Assembly: GCA_019100305.1 (NCBI GenBank)
Contig: JAHRHW010000009.1
Location: forward strand, 1-26,092
Direction: 5' to 3'
Length of the DNA: 26,092 nt
Source of the DNA: Candidatus Thiodiazotropha taylori
Lineage (GTDB): Bacteria; Pseudomonadota; Gammaproteobacteria; Chromatiales; Chromatiaceae
Shown here: positions 15,659 to 23,621 of the stretch, in pieces
Numbering within the stretch: position 1 is the stretch's first letter
Layout of the letters: each line of letters opens with the position of its first letter
The notes under the pieces: generated by a model
Told to the model about the DNA's origin: nothing
Database searches by the model: none
The model's input: only the letters and a program-made list of their open reading frames with translations
Position numbers and translations under genes: made by a program

Positions 15659-16162
15659 ATGTCTAAAGGTCATAGCAGCAGTTACGACAGACTGAAATCG
15701 AAAAAAAGCCTGGCGGAGATTCTTGAAGTCGCGATCGAGTTCGAACGTACCGCCCGGGACTTCTACACGGATCTGATTCCAAAAGTCAGTAAACAGATTC
15801 GCTATCTGGTGGAGGAGTTGGCAGAAGAGGAGCAACGCCATTTCGATCTGTTTACCGAACTGAAAAACCGGCCCGACCTGGAGCAGCAGGTTCAGGCCCT
15901 GGTGGAGATTCCGGCAAGCGATAAAAAGTTCTCCGATGCCATCCACCTTCCGGAACTGGGTGACAAACCCGACGACCAGTCGGTACTTCAATATGCGTTA
16001 GGTCGTGAACATGCAGCCATGGAGCAGTATCACGCCCTTGCCCAAAGTACCGGGGATGGTCCAATCAAGGAGCTGTTTCAATTCCTTGCCAATGAAGAGA
16101 CGGAACACAAGAACCAACTGGAAAAGGTCTATTACGAAACCATTCACAGTGGTGGAGTCTGA
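15659..16162 (+). CDS. ferritin-like (rubrerythrin-type) diiron protein
   Basis: The 167-residue product has four predicted helices with diiron ligands in the expected order: IEFERTARDFY (E27/E29), EEEQRH (E58, H61), REHAAMEQYH (E117/E122) and NEETEH (E147, H150). It has no C-terminal rubredoxin domain, so it is a bare ferritin-like protein rather than a full rubrerythrin. CAGGAGT lies nine bases before the ATG, and the gene starts 19 bp after the flavoprotein stop, so it is probably the last gene of the operon. Such proteins often reduce peroxide or handle iron; a protective role for the oxygen-sensitive complex is inference. Confidence 0.82.
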   Translation: MSKGHSSSYDRLKSKKSLAEILEVAIEFERTARDFYTDLIPKVSKQIRYLVEELAEEEQRHFDLFTELKNRPDLEQQVQALVEIPASDKKFSDAIHLPELGDKPDDQSVLQYALGREHAAMEQYHALAQSTGDGPIKELFQFLANEETEHKNQLEKVYYETIHSGGV

Positions 16163-16193
16163 TCGTTATCAAGATTCTAGATTCGGCTTAGGG

Positions 16194-16758
16194 CCTGTTA
16201 ATCCTGCCACCGGGTCCATTCACTTTCGCTCAGTCGATTCGCCTTGCAACCACCATCCTTTTATAGCAGGGTCTGCTGCTCTCTCACTCCATCGCTTTCG
16301 GAAACAGATAAATAGAGCGACGTATAACCTGCTGGAGTGCCGGATAATCAGAGTCCGTCCGAATCATTCAAGTTATTATCGTGCTTGAATTCTGCTCTGT
16401 CCGTCAGTCTGTTTTCGGATGCGAAGATCAAATTGAGCATAAACACAGAAATACAACCAAGAAACAGTGCAACCGCAAAATCGTCCCCTCGCCATAGGCT
16501 GTCCAGGATCGGCACACCAATAATCATGATGGCCATACCACCTATCAGTATCAGAAACCTCAATTGCCTATTGAAGGTGATGTACTTTTTTCTCATTGCA
16601 GATGTTATCTATTCGACTAACGGTTGCGTCGACTGCACCTTTAGATAATATCGACCACCACATCGACACTCTTCTCTATAGTGCCAGCTCTCTTATTCAC
16701 CGGCTATCGTCTATTAGAACCATTCAAGCTGTTGCGCAATTCACTGACCTGTTAATCC
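16194..16758. repeat. 11-bp direct repeats at the borders of a low-coding segment
   Basis: CCTGTTAATCC occurs at 16194-16204 and again, same orientation, at 16748-16758. The pair brackets about 540 bp that holds only a doubtful small ORF. Similar GGCCTGTTAA sequences occur near mobile-element ends in other bacteria (recollection, not checked). The match is short and may be chance. Confidence 0.3.
16348..16596 (-). CDS. possible small two-helix membrane protein
   Basis: The 82-residue frame has a basic N-terminus (MRKKYITFNRQLR), a hydrophobic segment at ~14-30 (FLILIGGMAIMIIGVPIL), a second at ~41-58 (AVALFLGCISVFMLNLIF), and a charged tail. That layout is plausible for a small inner-membrane protein. 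I do not recognise a family. There is no good ribosome-binding site before the ATG and the opposite strand also has an ORF, so this may be a chance frame. It is the only gene candidate in 16163-17052. Confidence 0.35.
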   Translation of the reverse strand: MRKKYITFNRQLRFLILIGGMAIMIIGVPILDSLWRGDDFAVALFLGCISVFMLNLIFASENRLTDRAEFKHDNNLNDSDGL

Positions 16759-16834
16759 ACATAAAAACTAGGTTATATAGCCCACTTTAGGTCTTTTGAC
16801 TTAAATGGACATCAATTGAATAACATTTAATTTT

Positions 16835-16840
16835 TATAAT
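16835..16840 (+). promoter_or_regulatory. possible -10 element for the TonB operon
   Basis: TATAAT matches the sigma-70 consensus exactly and lies in a very AT-rich stretch. The nearest -35-like TTGAAT (16816-16821) is only 13 bases upstream, and TTGACT at 16796-16801 is too far, so the pairing is poor. In AT-rich sequence such a match can be chance. Confidence 0.3.
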
Positions 16841-17000
16841 TCAACAAGTTATCCCCTGCCTTGAAATTGCTATTACCTGGCATGTCCGCCATGGAGAGCA
16901 GTCAGCCGGAAATCGGTTCGGACTCGGGAACAGAGATAAAAGTTCGATTACTAGACAACTTTATTCTGTGACTACCTGGAGCAATTAGGTGATTGATCGT

Positions 17001-17019
17001 GCGGATGATGATCATTACC
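17001..17019. promoter_or_regulatory. Fur-box-like operator
   Basis: The 19 bases GCGGATGATGATCATTACC match the classical Fur consensus GATAATGATAATCATTATC at 14 of 19 positions by my count, including 11 of the last 13, and contain a perfect ATGATCAT palindrome. The site ends 33 bases before the chosen start of the TonB-dependent receptor. If real, it would make the operon iron-repressed and would point to iron as the substrate. Confidence 0.5.
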
Positions 17020-17052
17020 AACCTTTTTAACACGTATAGCAGAATTAAAATT

Positions 17053-19218
17053 ATGAAGTCTTTACCTAAACACAGTATCAACTTTGCACTCTTATCCCTC
17101 CTTACCGCAACCACCCAACCTTACGCCGTCGCAGAAGAGACTGAAAACAGTGCCCCAGATGAGGAGTTTGATGTCATCAGTGTTACCGCCTCCAGAATCG
17201 AACGAAAAACCAAAGAGGTTGCCGGCTCGATCGATGTCATCGATTCGGAACGTATCGAAAGTGAAAAGATGTTTAACATCAAGGATGCGATTCAGGGCAG
17301 CCCCGGCGTTCTGATCAACTCCAAGAACTCAGCTTATGACAGCCGCCTGATTATTCGTGGCGCCGGACAAAAGGCTAACTACGGCGTGCGGGAAATCATG
17401 GTCATCCGGGATGGGGTTCCAATGACAGATCCGGACAGCTTTTCCCGATTTGATTTCATCGATACCCAGGATATCGAACGCATTGAGATTACAAAAGGGC
17501 CAGGCTCACTGTTTGGTGCTGGCTCAGCTGGTGGCACCATCCAGATCATATCCAAATCAGTTTTCGATACAGACAGCAACCGAGTCAAATTGGGAGCCGG
17601 TGAGTTTGGACAGCAGAACCTGCATGGCCGACTGGCTGGTGATATCAACGACAGTAACGCCTCATCCATCACCGCATCCTACCGTAAAACAGACAACGAT
17701 TGGCGGGACTGGAATGAGTTTGAGTCCAAACAGCTGGCGCTGAAACACGGTTTTCTTCTGGACAGCGGTGGCACCTTGGAATCGGAACTGAGCTACCATG
17801 AAGCGGATCTGCAACTGCCTGGCTCAATGGATGAGGAAGAGTTTGAGCGTTATCTCGATAGCGGCGAACAAAAAGATACCACCAGTAGTCCCTGGCAACA
17901 CAGTGGGCGCTACTCCACCATCTGGTTTTTCAACTCCCGTTTTGAACAGGAGATGGACAATCTCACCCTGAAACCACGTGTCTACGCCAATCAGTGGGAT
18001 CACTACCATCCGGTAACCGGTGCCATCAACGACAACCCGGGCACGACTGTTTTCGGTACCGACCTGGAAATCTCATTCAAACATCAGATTTGGGGAGAAA
18101 GCACACTGGTCGCAGGTGTGACAGCCCGCCGGGATAACACCGAAGGTGCAAAAAAGTACACCTATGCGGATGTTGAAACAGCCCCGCCACCGGCCTGGAA
18201 TCCAACCGGACCAGCGACCATTCTACATACCAATTCCGATAGAGCCGGTGACCTGCTTGAAGAAGAGGACTCCACCAATACCCTTTACGGTTTGTACATC
18301 CAGGAGACCATGCAACCGACTGAAAAAATTAACCTTGAATTCGGTTTTCGATATGACCGCAACAACTTTGATATCGATAGCACTGCATTTGGTGAATACA
18401 GCTATAGTAGTGGGACTTATACCTTCTTTAACACACCGGAACAGACAAAAACCGATAAAACCTTCAATCTTTTCTCACCCAAGCTGGGTTTGACCTACGC
18501 CCTGAACCAGAGCATCAATGTCTATGGTGTCGTTGCTCAATCCGGTCAGGTCCCATCCGAGTCGGAAATTCAGAGCAATCCTAAACTGGATGCAGCCACA
18601 GCACAGAACGTAGAAGTTGGCTTCAAGGGACGCGAACAGGCCTGGTCATTTGATCTGGCACTCTATCGCACCACCGTCAGTGACGAGATCGTCTCAACCC
18701 TTAATGAGGATCTCACCACTGAGTTTCAGAACGCCGGAGAGACCTTGAAGAAGGGGCTTGAGCTGAGTGGCCGTTACGATGTTAGCAACAACATCTGGCT
18801 GGAAGGCAGTTTTGCCTACAGTGACTATACCTTCAGCGATTTTGATGAGCTGGTTCGTACCGGACGCACTCAAACGCCGGTCGATCGTACAGGTAATCAA
18901 CTCCCCTACATTCCGCGTCAGCAGTATGGTCTGGGACTGGGTTACAGCCATCCGCTCGGCATAAAAGCAGTGATCCGCAGTAACAGCTGGGGTAGCTACT
19001 ACGTCGATAATGCCAATACTGAAAAATACGATGGTTACGACTTCCTGACCAATCTGATGTTCAGCTATCAGACAGGCTCCCATACACTCTCACTGAACGT
19101 GGAAAACCTGTTTGACAAGCGCTACGCCACCGAAGTGAAGAAAAGCACCAGTGGCAATAAAACCTATTCAGCTGGCGCACCTCGCAATGCCATGCTCACT
19201 TATACCTATCTGTTCTGA
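17053..19218 (+). CDS. TonB-dependent outer-membrane receptor
   Basis: The 721-residue product starts with a signal peptide (MKSLPKHSINFALLSLLTAT, cleavage probably after YAVA). A TonB-box-like FDVISVTASRIE follows and then a plug domain with LIIRGAGQ, DGVPMTDPDSFSRFDF and GPGSLFGAGSAGGTIQI. The rest is a beta-barrel; LSLNVENLFDKRYATEV and the C-terminal YTYLF with terminal Phe are typical. I chose ATG 17053 over upstream in-frame starts (TTG 16993, ATG 17005) because only this one puts the signal peptide at the N-terminus. It leads an operon that includes its own ExbB, ExbD and TonB. The ligand is not readable from sequence, but the nearby Fur-like site favours iron. Confidence 0.9.
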   Translation: MKSLPKHSINFALLSLLTATTQPYAVAEETENSAPDEEFDVISVTASRIERKTKEVAGSIDVIDSERIESEKMFNIKDAIQGSPGVLINSKNSAYDSRLIIRGAGQKANYGVREIMVIRDGVPMTDPDSFSRFDFIDTQDIERIEITKGPGSLFGAGSAGGTIQIISKSVFDTDSNRVKLGAGEFGQQNLHGRLAGDINDSNASSITASYRKTDNDWRDWNEFESKQLALKHGFLLDSGGTLESELSYHEADLQLPGSMDEEEFERYLDSGEQKDTTSSPWQHSGRYSTIWFFNSRFEQEMDNLTLKPRVYANQWDHYHPVTGAINDNPGTTVFGTDLEISFKHQIWGESTLVAGVTARRDNTEGAKKYTYADVETAPPPAWNPTGPATILHTNSDRAGDLLEEEDSTNTLYGLYIQETMQPTEKINLEFGFRYDRNNFDIDSTAFGEYSYSSGTYTFFNTPEQTKTDKTFNLFSPKLGLTYALNQSINVYGVVAQSGQVPSESEIQSNPKLDAATAQNVEVGFKGREQAWSFDLALYRTTVSDEIVSTLNEDLTTEFQNAGETLKKGLELSGRYDVSNNIWLEGSFAYSDYTFSDFDELVRTGRTQTPVDRTGNQLPYIPRQQYGLGLGYSHPLGIKAVIRSNSWGSYYVDNANTEKYDGYDFLTNLMFSYQTGSHTLSLNVENLFDKRYATEVKKSTSGNKTYSAGAPRNAMLTYTYLF

Positions 19219-19230
19219 GGATGCACGCTC

Positions 19231-20028
19231 ATGAAACCATCTAAACTGGCAATCCTGGTGACTGCCCTGATGTTGCCTCCGTGCGGAGTAGTCTCTGCGG
19301 ATGAGAAACAGAACCTCAAAAGCAAAAAGCCTGCTGTCTCTCACGGTCACCGGGGAGCCAAAACCTTTCATATTGATCACCTGGATGGCGCCACGATTAC
19401 CTATATCAGACCCGACCTCTCAAGCCAATCCATAACGCCGCTAATGGGCAAAGTCACCATACCGGTGAGTGGTGTGGACAACTATCACGCCCTGGTTGTG
19501 GAGAAGGATTGGGGTGACCATAAAGAGGTGATCATTCGTTACCAGTATATGTTCGGCCGCCCGAGTAAACAGAATCCTGTCAAGTTGACCGCCGCGCAAA
19601 AAAGTGAGTTTGAGATTGTTCCGGATCCACTGCCAAGAGAGCACTACCGCTACCACAGTCAACAGACCTGGGGTTTTCTGGCGCGATATCAGGGAGAACT
19701 TTTAAGCAATCATCCTTTGATACTGACCACTTCAAATGGCAGTCAGCAGACTCTCTATACCGATGAACATGGCCGGGTCACCTTTGAAATCCCTGATGAT
19801 TTTCCTGGCCTGACAGAGGGGGAAAGAAGTAAGGAGACAGCACAACTCACCATCAGCGGTGAGTATCAGCAAAACGATATGAACCACTCCACTCAACTGG
19901 TTGCCGACTACCGGGTCAATCCCAGCCACTGGCAATCAACAGAGTTGGGGCTGTTGGTGTTGGGTATAGGTTTTCTCGCTGGTGGCTATCTGGGGCAAAA
20001 CCTGAAGAAACGGGACAAAAAAGCATGA
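19231..20028 (+). CDS. DUF4198-like periplasmic protein with C-terminal membrane anchor
   Basis: This 265-residue protein has a signal peptide (residues 1-23, probable cleavage at VSA-DE). A His-containing stretch (SHGHRGAKTFHIDH) and an all-beta region follow, in which PLILTTSNGSQQTLYTDEHG and then RVTFEIPDDF resemble DUF4198/NikM-type domains known from metal-uptake loci. The C-terminus has one hydrophobic helix (LGLLVLGIGFLAGGYLG) and a positive tail (KKRDKKA), so most of the protein faces the periplasm. GAGG upstream of ATG 19231 supports the start, and the stop overlaps the next ATG. It may bind or hand over the imported metal (inference). Confidence 0.65.
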   Translation: MKPSKLAILVTALMLPPCGVVSADEKQNLKSKKPAVSHGHRGAKTFHIDHLDGATITYIRPDLSSQSITPLMGKVTIPVSGVDNYHALVVEKDWGDHKEVIIRYQYMFGRPSKQNPVKLTAAQKSEFEIVPDPLPREHYRYHSQQTWGFLARYQGELLSNHPLILTTSNGSQQTLYTDEHGRVTFEIPDDFPGLTEGERSKETAQLTISGEYQQNDMNHSTQLVADYRVNPSHWQSTELGLLVLGIGFLAGGYLGQNLKKRDKKA

Positions 20029-21077
20029 GCACCTTGAATCTTTCCGTGATACGTAAACTGGTGCAGATCAGTGCCTTTGTCTTTTTCGTTTATGGTGGTT
20101 TGATTACAGGTTACTACCTGGAAGAGAAACTCAGTGGCGCCCTGCCCGCCCTGAGCTGTGCTTACGATTTCCAGGGTTCAGATCTCTGTACCCTGATTCC
20201 CATCCAGCACCAGATGGATCACCGGCTTGGTGAGACCATTGCCAAAGGGGGCAATCTGTTGATGGGTGTGATGCCCACACTGATTACCCTGGGCACCTTT
20301 TTGGTATTGTTTGTGATACTTAACAAGGCTTTCTGCGGGTGGCTCTGCCCCCTGGGTACATTCCAGGAGCTTCTGCAGATGATCGGTCAAAAAATCGGCT
20401 TACAGCGTCAGGAATCACTCTCCAAATCCCTGGTTGCTAAGGTTCGCCCTGTAAAATGGTTTATTCTGGTGTTGCTGGTCTTCGGCTTCCCCTTGCTGAC
20501 TGGTATGGGGATGTTGAATCATGATCTGGGAGACCCCTTCTGCAAGATATGCCCCAGTCGAATCCTCACCACACTGGCTACCGGCAGTACCGAACAGCTT
20601 CATGTCGATACGGCAAATGTCACCACCATCACTCTGACATTATTCGCTGACTTTCTGTTCGGACTCATGCTTGCATTGGGATTGACGCTGCGCCAACCCT
20701 TCTGCCGAATCTGTCCGATGCTGGCGCTACATGCGGTGTTTCGCAAAATGGGATTGTTACGGTTGATCAAAAATGCATCCCCACGATGTGATCGTTGCGG
20801 ACTTTGTGCTAAGGCCTGTCCTATGGATATTCATGAAATCCATACTGACATGACCAGTCGGAATGTTACCTTTGAAGACTGCACACTCTGCGGACGTTGC
20901 GTTGAGTTCTGTCCTGATAAGGATGTTCTGCAACTGAAATACGCATTCATACCCATCTTCCGGGCCGATCCCCACTATTTCAAGAAGCGAAAGAAGGCAC
21001 AGACCAATTGGGAAAAACAGAGTCTGCTCAACTGGTTTGGCAACAAGGGAAGCAACAGCAGGGCTGAACCCTCATGA
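20025..21077 (+). CDS. NapH/CcoG-like membrane 4Fe-4S protein
   Basis: The 350-residue product has about four to five membrane helices and many cysteines: FCGWLCP (C104, C108), FCKICP (C163, C166), FCRICP (C227, C230), then two cytoplasmic [4Fe-4S] motifs CDRCGLCAKACP (255-265) and CTLCGRCVEFCP (286-296). This is the NapH/NosR/CcoG-type architecture that moves electrons across or within the inner membrane. Two more cysteines (C45, C55) lie in the first extracytoplasmic loop. It sits in a TonB uptake operon and overlaps both neighbours by four bases. A reductive step on the imported metal or on a thiol partner is a reasonable inference. Confidence 0.85.
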   Translation: MSTLNLSVIRKLVQISAFVFFVYGGLITGYYLEEKLSGALPALSCAYDFQGSDLCTLIPIQHQMDHRLGETIAKGGNLLMGVMPTLITLGTFLVLFVILNKAFCGWLCPLGTFQELLQMIGQKIGLQRQESLSKSLVAKVRPVKWFILVLLVFGFPLLTGMGMLNHDLGDPFCKICPSRILTTLATGSTEQLHVDTANVTTITLTLFADFLFGLMLALGLTLRQPFCRICPMLALHAVFRKMGLLRLIKNASPRCDRCGLCAKACPMDIHEIHTDMTSRNVTFEDCTLCGRCVEFCPDKDVLQLKYAFIPIFRADPHYFKKRKKAQTNWEKQSLLNWFGNKGSNSRAEPS

Positions 21078-21787
21078 TCCCGATCGAACCTGTCAGTCTG
21101 AGCTTTGGATCTGCCCTGTTACTGGGCCTCAGTTTCGGATCGGGTCCCTGCACCATTGCCTGCCTCCCCTATCTTGGACCGGTATTTACCGGTAGTGATC
21201 AGCGCGACTGGGGCGCATGGCGTACCCTGTTGCCTTTCTCACTCGGGCGTATTTCCGGATATACCTTGCTGGCAGCCGCCGCTGGATGGGCTGGGCTTTG
21301 GGTGGAAGATCTGGTTGCGGAACCCTGGGTACGCTGGTTTCTCGGTGGCGCCACAATATTGGTCGCACTTTCGATCATTTTTCGCCGCCAGCCCAAAGCC
21401 TGCAAATCTTCATGCCAAAACGTCCAGTCGATAACAGTTGATGATTTGACCTCCAGCCTGAAAACCACACCGTTGGCGAACAGGAGCCTGCCAGGCAGTC
21501 TCTATCTGATGGGCTTTGGCATGGCGCTCAACCCCTGCGCCCCCCTGACAACCCTGATACTCGCAGCCGCTACCAGCGCCAGTCTGCTCAACGGAGCGGT
21601 ATTGGGCGCGGGGTTTGCGATGGGTGCCGTGTTCCTGCCAACCCTGGTATTTGCAACAGGGCTTGCCCATTTCGGCCGCCAGATCAGGCTCCATTTGAAT
21701 CGCCACCGACTGGCCCTCGAAAACACCAGCATCGGACTACTCATCCTGATCGGATGTGCCACAGCTTTAGGATGGATTACACCATGA
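21074..21787 (+). CDS. DsbD/CcdA- or TauE-like membrane protein with paired cysteines
   Basis: The 237-residue protein has about six hydrophobic segments. SFGSGPCTIACLPYLGPVF (C26, C30) and GFGMALNPCAPLTTLIL (near residue 153) are placed like the membrane cysteines of DsbD/CcdA transmembrane thiol carriers and of the related 'sulfite exporter TauE/SafE' (COG2836-type) proteins. A central loop adds ACKSSC. It overlaps the NapH-like gene and the ExbB gene by four bases each. It could carry reducing equivalents to the periplasm together with the polyferredoxin, or move a metal; the sequence does not decide. Confidence 0.7.
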   Translation: MIPIEPVSLSFGSALLLGLSFGSGPCTIACLPYLGPVFTGSDQRDWGAWRTLLPFSLGRISGYTLLAAAAGWAGLWVEDLVAEPWVRWFLGGATILVALSIIFRRQPKACKSSCQNVQSITVDDLTSSLKTTPLANRSLPGSLYLMGFGMALNPCAPLTTLILAAATSASLLNGAVLGAGFAMGAVFLPTLVFATGLAHFGRQIRLHLNRHRLALENTSIGLLILIGCATALGWITP

Positions 21788-22443
21788 ACTTTGAAGAACT
21801 GATTGCAAAAGGAGGCCCTGTCATATGGATACTCCTCGCCTACTCGTCGATCGGTCTGGCCATTGTACTTGAACGTTACCTGCTGTTTGTCCGCCTGAGC
21901 CGGATACCCAAAGCCTGGCTGTCGAACCTCGGTAAGTTACTTGAACTTAAAGACCGCCAACAACAGATCGCTGGGTTGAAGGGACCAGAAGCCCGGATCA
22001 TTCAAGCCATGGTACAGGCCGATAGCGAAGGTGTGAAAGATCTGCAAGGGGTTGGCAACCGGGTGCGCGATGAAGAGGTGCAACGAATGACATTCGGTCT
22101 GCGTACCCTATCGATCCTTGGCAATACCGCACCTCTTCTCGGTCTGCTGGGGACGATCACCGGTATGATAAAAGCCTTTATGGTGATTGAACAGGCGGGT
22201 GGCAAGGTGGATGCCCAGGCGCTGGCCGGAGGCATCTGGGAGGCCATGATCACCACAGGCGTCGGTCTTGCCGTCGCAATCCCATTGCTGTTGTTGCTCC
22301 ACTTTCTGGAAGGCAGCGTGGAACGACGGGCACTATCGATGACTCGCTGTATCGCACTGCTGTTGGAACGTCGCTCATCAAGCGTCAGCCAGCCGGAGGA
22401 GCTCCAGACATCACATTGGGAGAGTATCACCGATGGGGTATGA
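21784..22443 (+). CDS. exbB: ExbB/TolQ/MotA-family proton channel protein
   Basis: The 219-residue product has the three-helix ExbB/TolQ pattern. The conserved core GNTAPLLGLLGTITGMIKAF appears in the second helix, followed by GGIWEAMITTGVGLAVAIP in the third. I chose ATG 21784 instead of the in-frame GTG at 21754 because it gives the ATGA overlap seen throughout this operon and a normal N-terminus (MNFEELIAKGG). With ExbD it uses the proton gradient to energise TonB. Confidence 0.87.
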   Translation: MNFEELIAKGGPVIWILLAYSSIGLAIVLERYLLFVRLSRIPKAWLSNLGKLLELKDRQQQIAGLKGPEARIIQAMVQADSEGVKDLQGVGNRVRDEEVQRMTFGLRTLSILGNTAPLLGLLGTITGMIKAFMVIEQAGGKVDAQALAGGIWEAMITTGVGLAVAIPLLLLLHFLEGSVERRALSMTRCIALLLERRSSSVSQPEELQTSHWESITDGV

Positions 22444-22834
22444 GTACCGCAGACACTCCACTCACGTGCTCAATCTGACCCCCCTGATCGACATCGTCTT
22501 TCTACTGCTGGTTTTTTTTATGTTGACTGCCCATTTTATCGAGGATGAGGCCATTGACATACAACTACCTGAGGCACTCAGTAGTCAGCCGAGCCAGGAT
22601 GATGCGCCATTGGTGATCACTTTGCTACCATCAGGAGAAATTGTGCTTGATGGTGAGACGACACCGCTGGAGCAGCTCGATGAGACTCTCAGTGCCATGC
22701 TTCATGCGAACAGCAAACGTATGGTGCAACTCAAAGGTGATCAGGCTGCCCAGTTTGGCCAAGCCATCAAAATCATTGATGCAGCCCGGCGTGCCGGCGC
22801 TGAATCCCTGGATATTCTGACCGACAAACCATGA
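22433..22834 (+). CDS. exbD: ExbD/TolR-family biopolymer transport protein
   Basis: The 133-residue protein has one N-terminal membrane helix with the motif NLTPLIDIVFLLLVFFMLT; D20 corresponds to the essential proton-carrying Asp of ExbD. A periplasmic domain follows. It overlaps exbB by 11 bp and tonB by four. It is the partner of the ExbB-like protein. Confidence 0.9.
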   Translation: MGYEYRRHSTHVLNLTPLIDIVFLLLVFFMLTAHFIEDEAIDIQLPEALSSQPSQDDAPLVITLLPSGEIVLDGETTPLEQLDETLSAMLHANSKRMVQLKGDQAAQFGQAIKIIDAARRAGAESLDILTDKP

Positions 22835-23511
22835 GCGAGGGCAAGCTTTTCAGATACACGTCTGCCATCGCACTTTCATTGGGTCTGCATATGACCTTTA
22901 TGACCAGTTGGTCCGAAATCAGGGTTGAACATGCAAAATTCAAAAAAAACCTAAGCGACCCCCTACTGGTACAATTAAGCTTTACTCAACCTACACCTGA
23001 ACCCGTTCGACAGAAGCCGGTTGAGATAGAAAAGGTGAAACACACTCCCAAGCCGATCCCCCCCAAAAAATCAAAACCCAAGAAGCGACCGGTTAAAAAG
23101 ATTGTAAAGCCCAAAAAACCACCACAGAAAATAGAGCCCCCGCCAATTGTTGAAGCAGCACCGACACCACCAATTGAACCGGTGAACATTGCACAACCGG
23201 CCCCACCGAAGAGCCAACCCAAAGCACAACTATTGGAGATCTATCTTGCAGAGATTCTATCGAGCATAGAGCAAAAAAAACGCTACCCAACGCTAGCACG
23301 ACGTAAAAATATTGAGGGAAATGTGCGTGTCAGTTTCAAACTCTCATGTGGCGGAAATATCACTGACTTGGAGATTCAGGGAGCACACGGTTTGTTGCGT
23401 AAAGCGGCCAATAAAGCCATCAAGGCCGCTCAGCCTTTTCCAATGATCCCGCAAGCATTGAAGTGTCCGCTGCCCATAACATATGCTATGGCCTATTCTC
23501 TGAACCAGTAA
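22831..23511 (+). CDS. tonB: TonB-family energy transducer
   Basis: The 226-residue product has an N-terminal membrane anchor (about 8-27), a Pro/Lys-rich spacer (about 53-135, for example PKPIPPKKSKPKKRPVKK) and a C-terminal TonB domain (from KKRYPTLARRKNIEGNVRVSF to the end). Two cysteines in that domain (LSCGG and LKCPL) are unusual for TonB and could form a disulfide; this fits, but does not prove, a link with the thiol/redox genes in the operon. It is the last gene of the operon and converges on the cytochrome gene. Confidence 0.87.
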   Translation: MSEGKLFRYTSAIALSLGLHMTFMTSWSEIRVEHAKFKKNLSDPLLVQLSFTQPTPEPVRQKPVEIEKVKHTPKPIPPKKSKPKKRPVKKIVKPKKPPQKIEPPPIVEAAPTPPIEPVNIAQPAPPKSQPKAQLLEIYLAEILSSIEQKKRYPTLARRKNIEGNVRVSFKLSCGGNITDLEIQGAHGLLRKAANKAIKAAQPFPMIPQALKCPLPITYAMAYSLNQ

Positions 23512-23553
23512 TCCATCTTACCTTTGCACTGGCTGATCTGTTAGACGCATTTT

Positions 23554-23596
23554 GAGGAGTTGATCGAGTGATCGGTCGTCGCTCCATCAACTGCTC
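23554..23596. promoter_or_regulatory. stem-loop downstream of tonB
   Basis: GAGGAGTTGAT (23554-23564) pairs with ATCAACTGCTC (23586-23596) over 11 bp with one mismatch, around a 21-base loop. No T-tract follows on the + strand, so it is not a standard intrinsic terminator, but it may stabilise or end the tonB transcript. Confidence 0.4.
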
Positions 23597-23621
23597 ATCG
23601 GTGGTTGAAGATTCGCAAGAC

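Larger units (their letters stand above)
16597..17052. other. AT-rich intergenic region upstream of the TonB operon
   Basis: No supported gene is seen here. The region becomes clearly AT-rich from about 16760. It contains a perfect TATAAT at 16835-16840 inside inverted TTGAAT/ATTCAA arms (16816-16821 and 16838-16843), and a Fur-like palindrome at 17001-17019. This is the natural place for the promoter and control region of the downstream uptake operon. Confidence 0.6.

Noticed and set aside
16337..16648. 103-codon + strand ORF in the intergenic region
   Set aside because: It overlaps the slightly more plausible small membrane-protein frame, has no recognisable motif and has no convincing ribosome-binding site.
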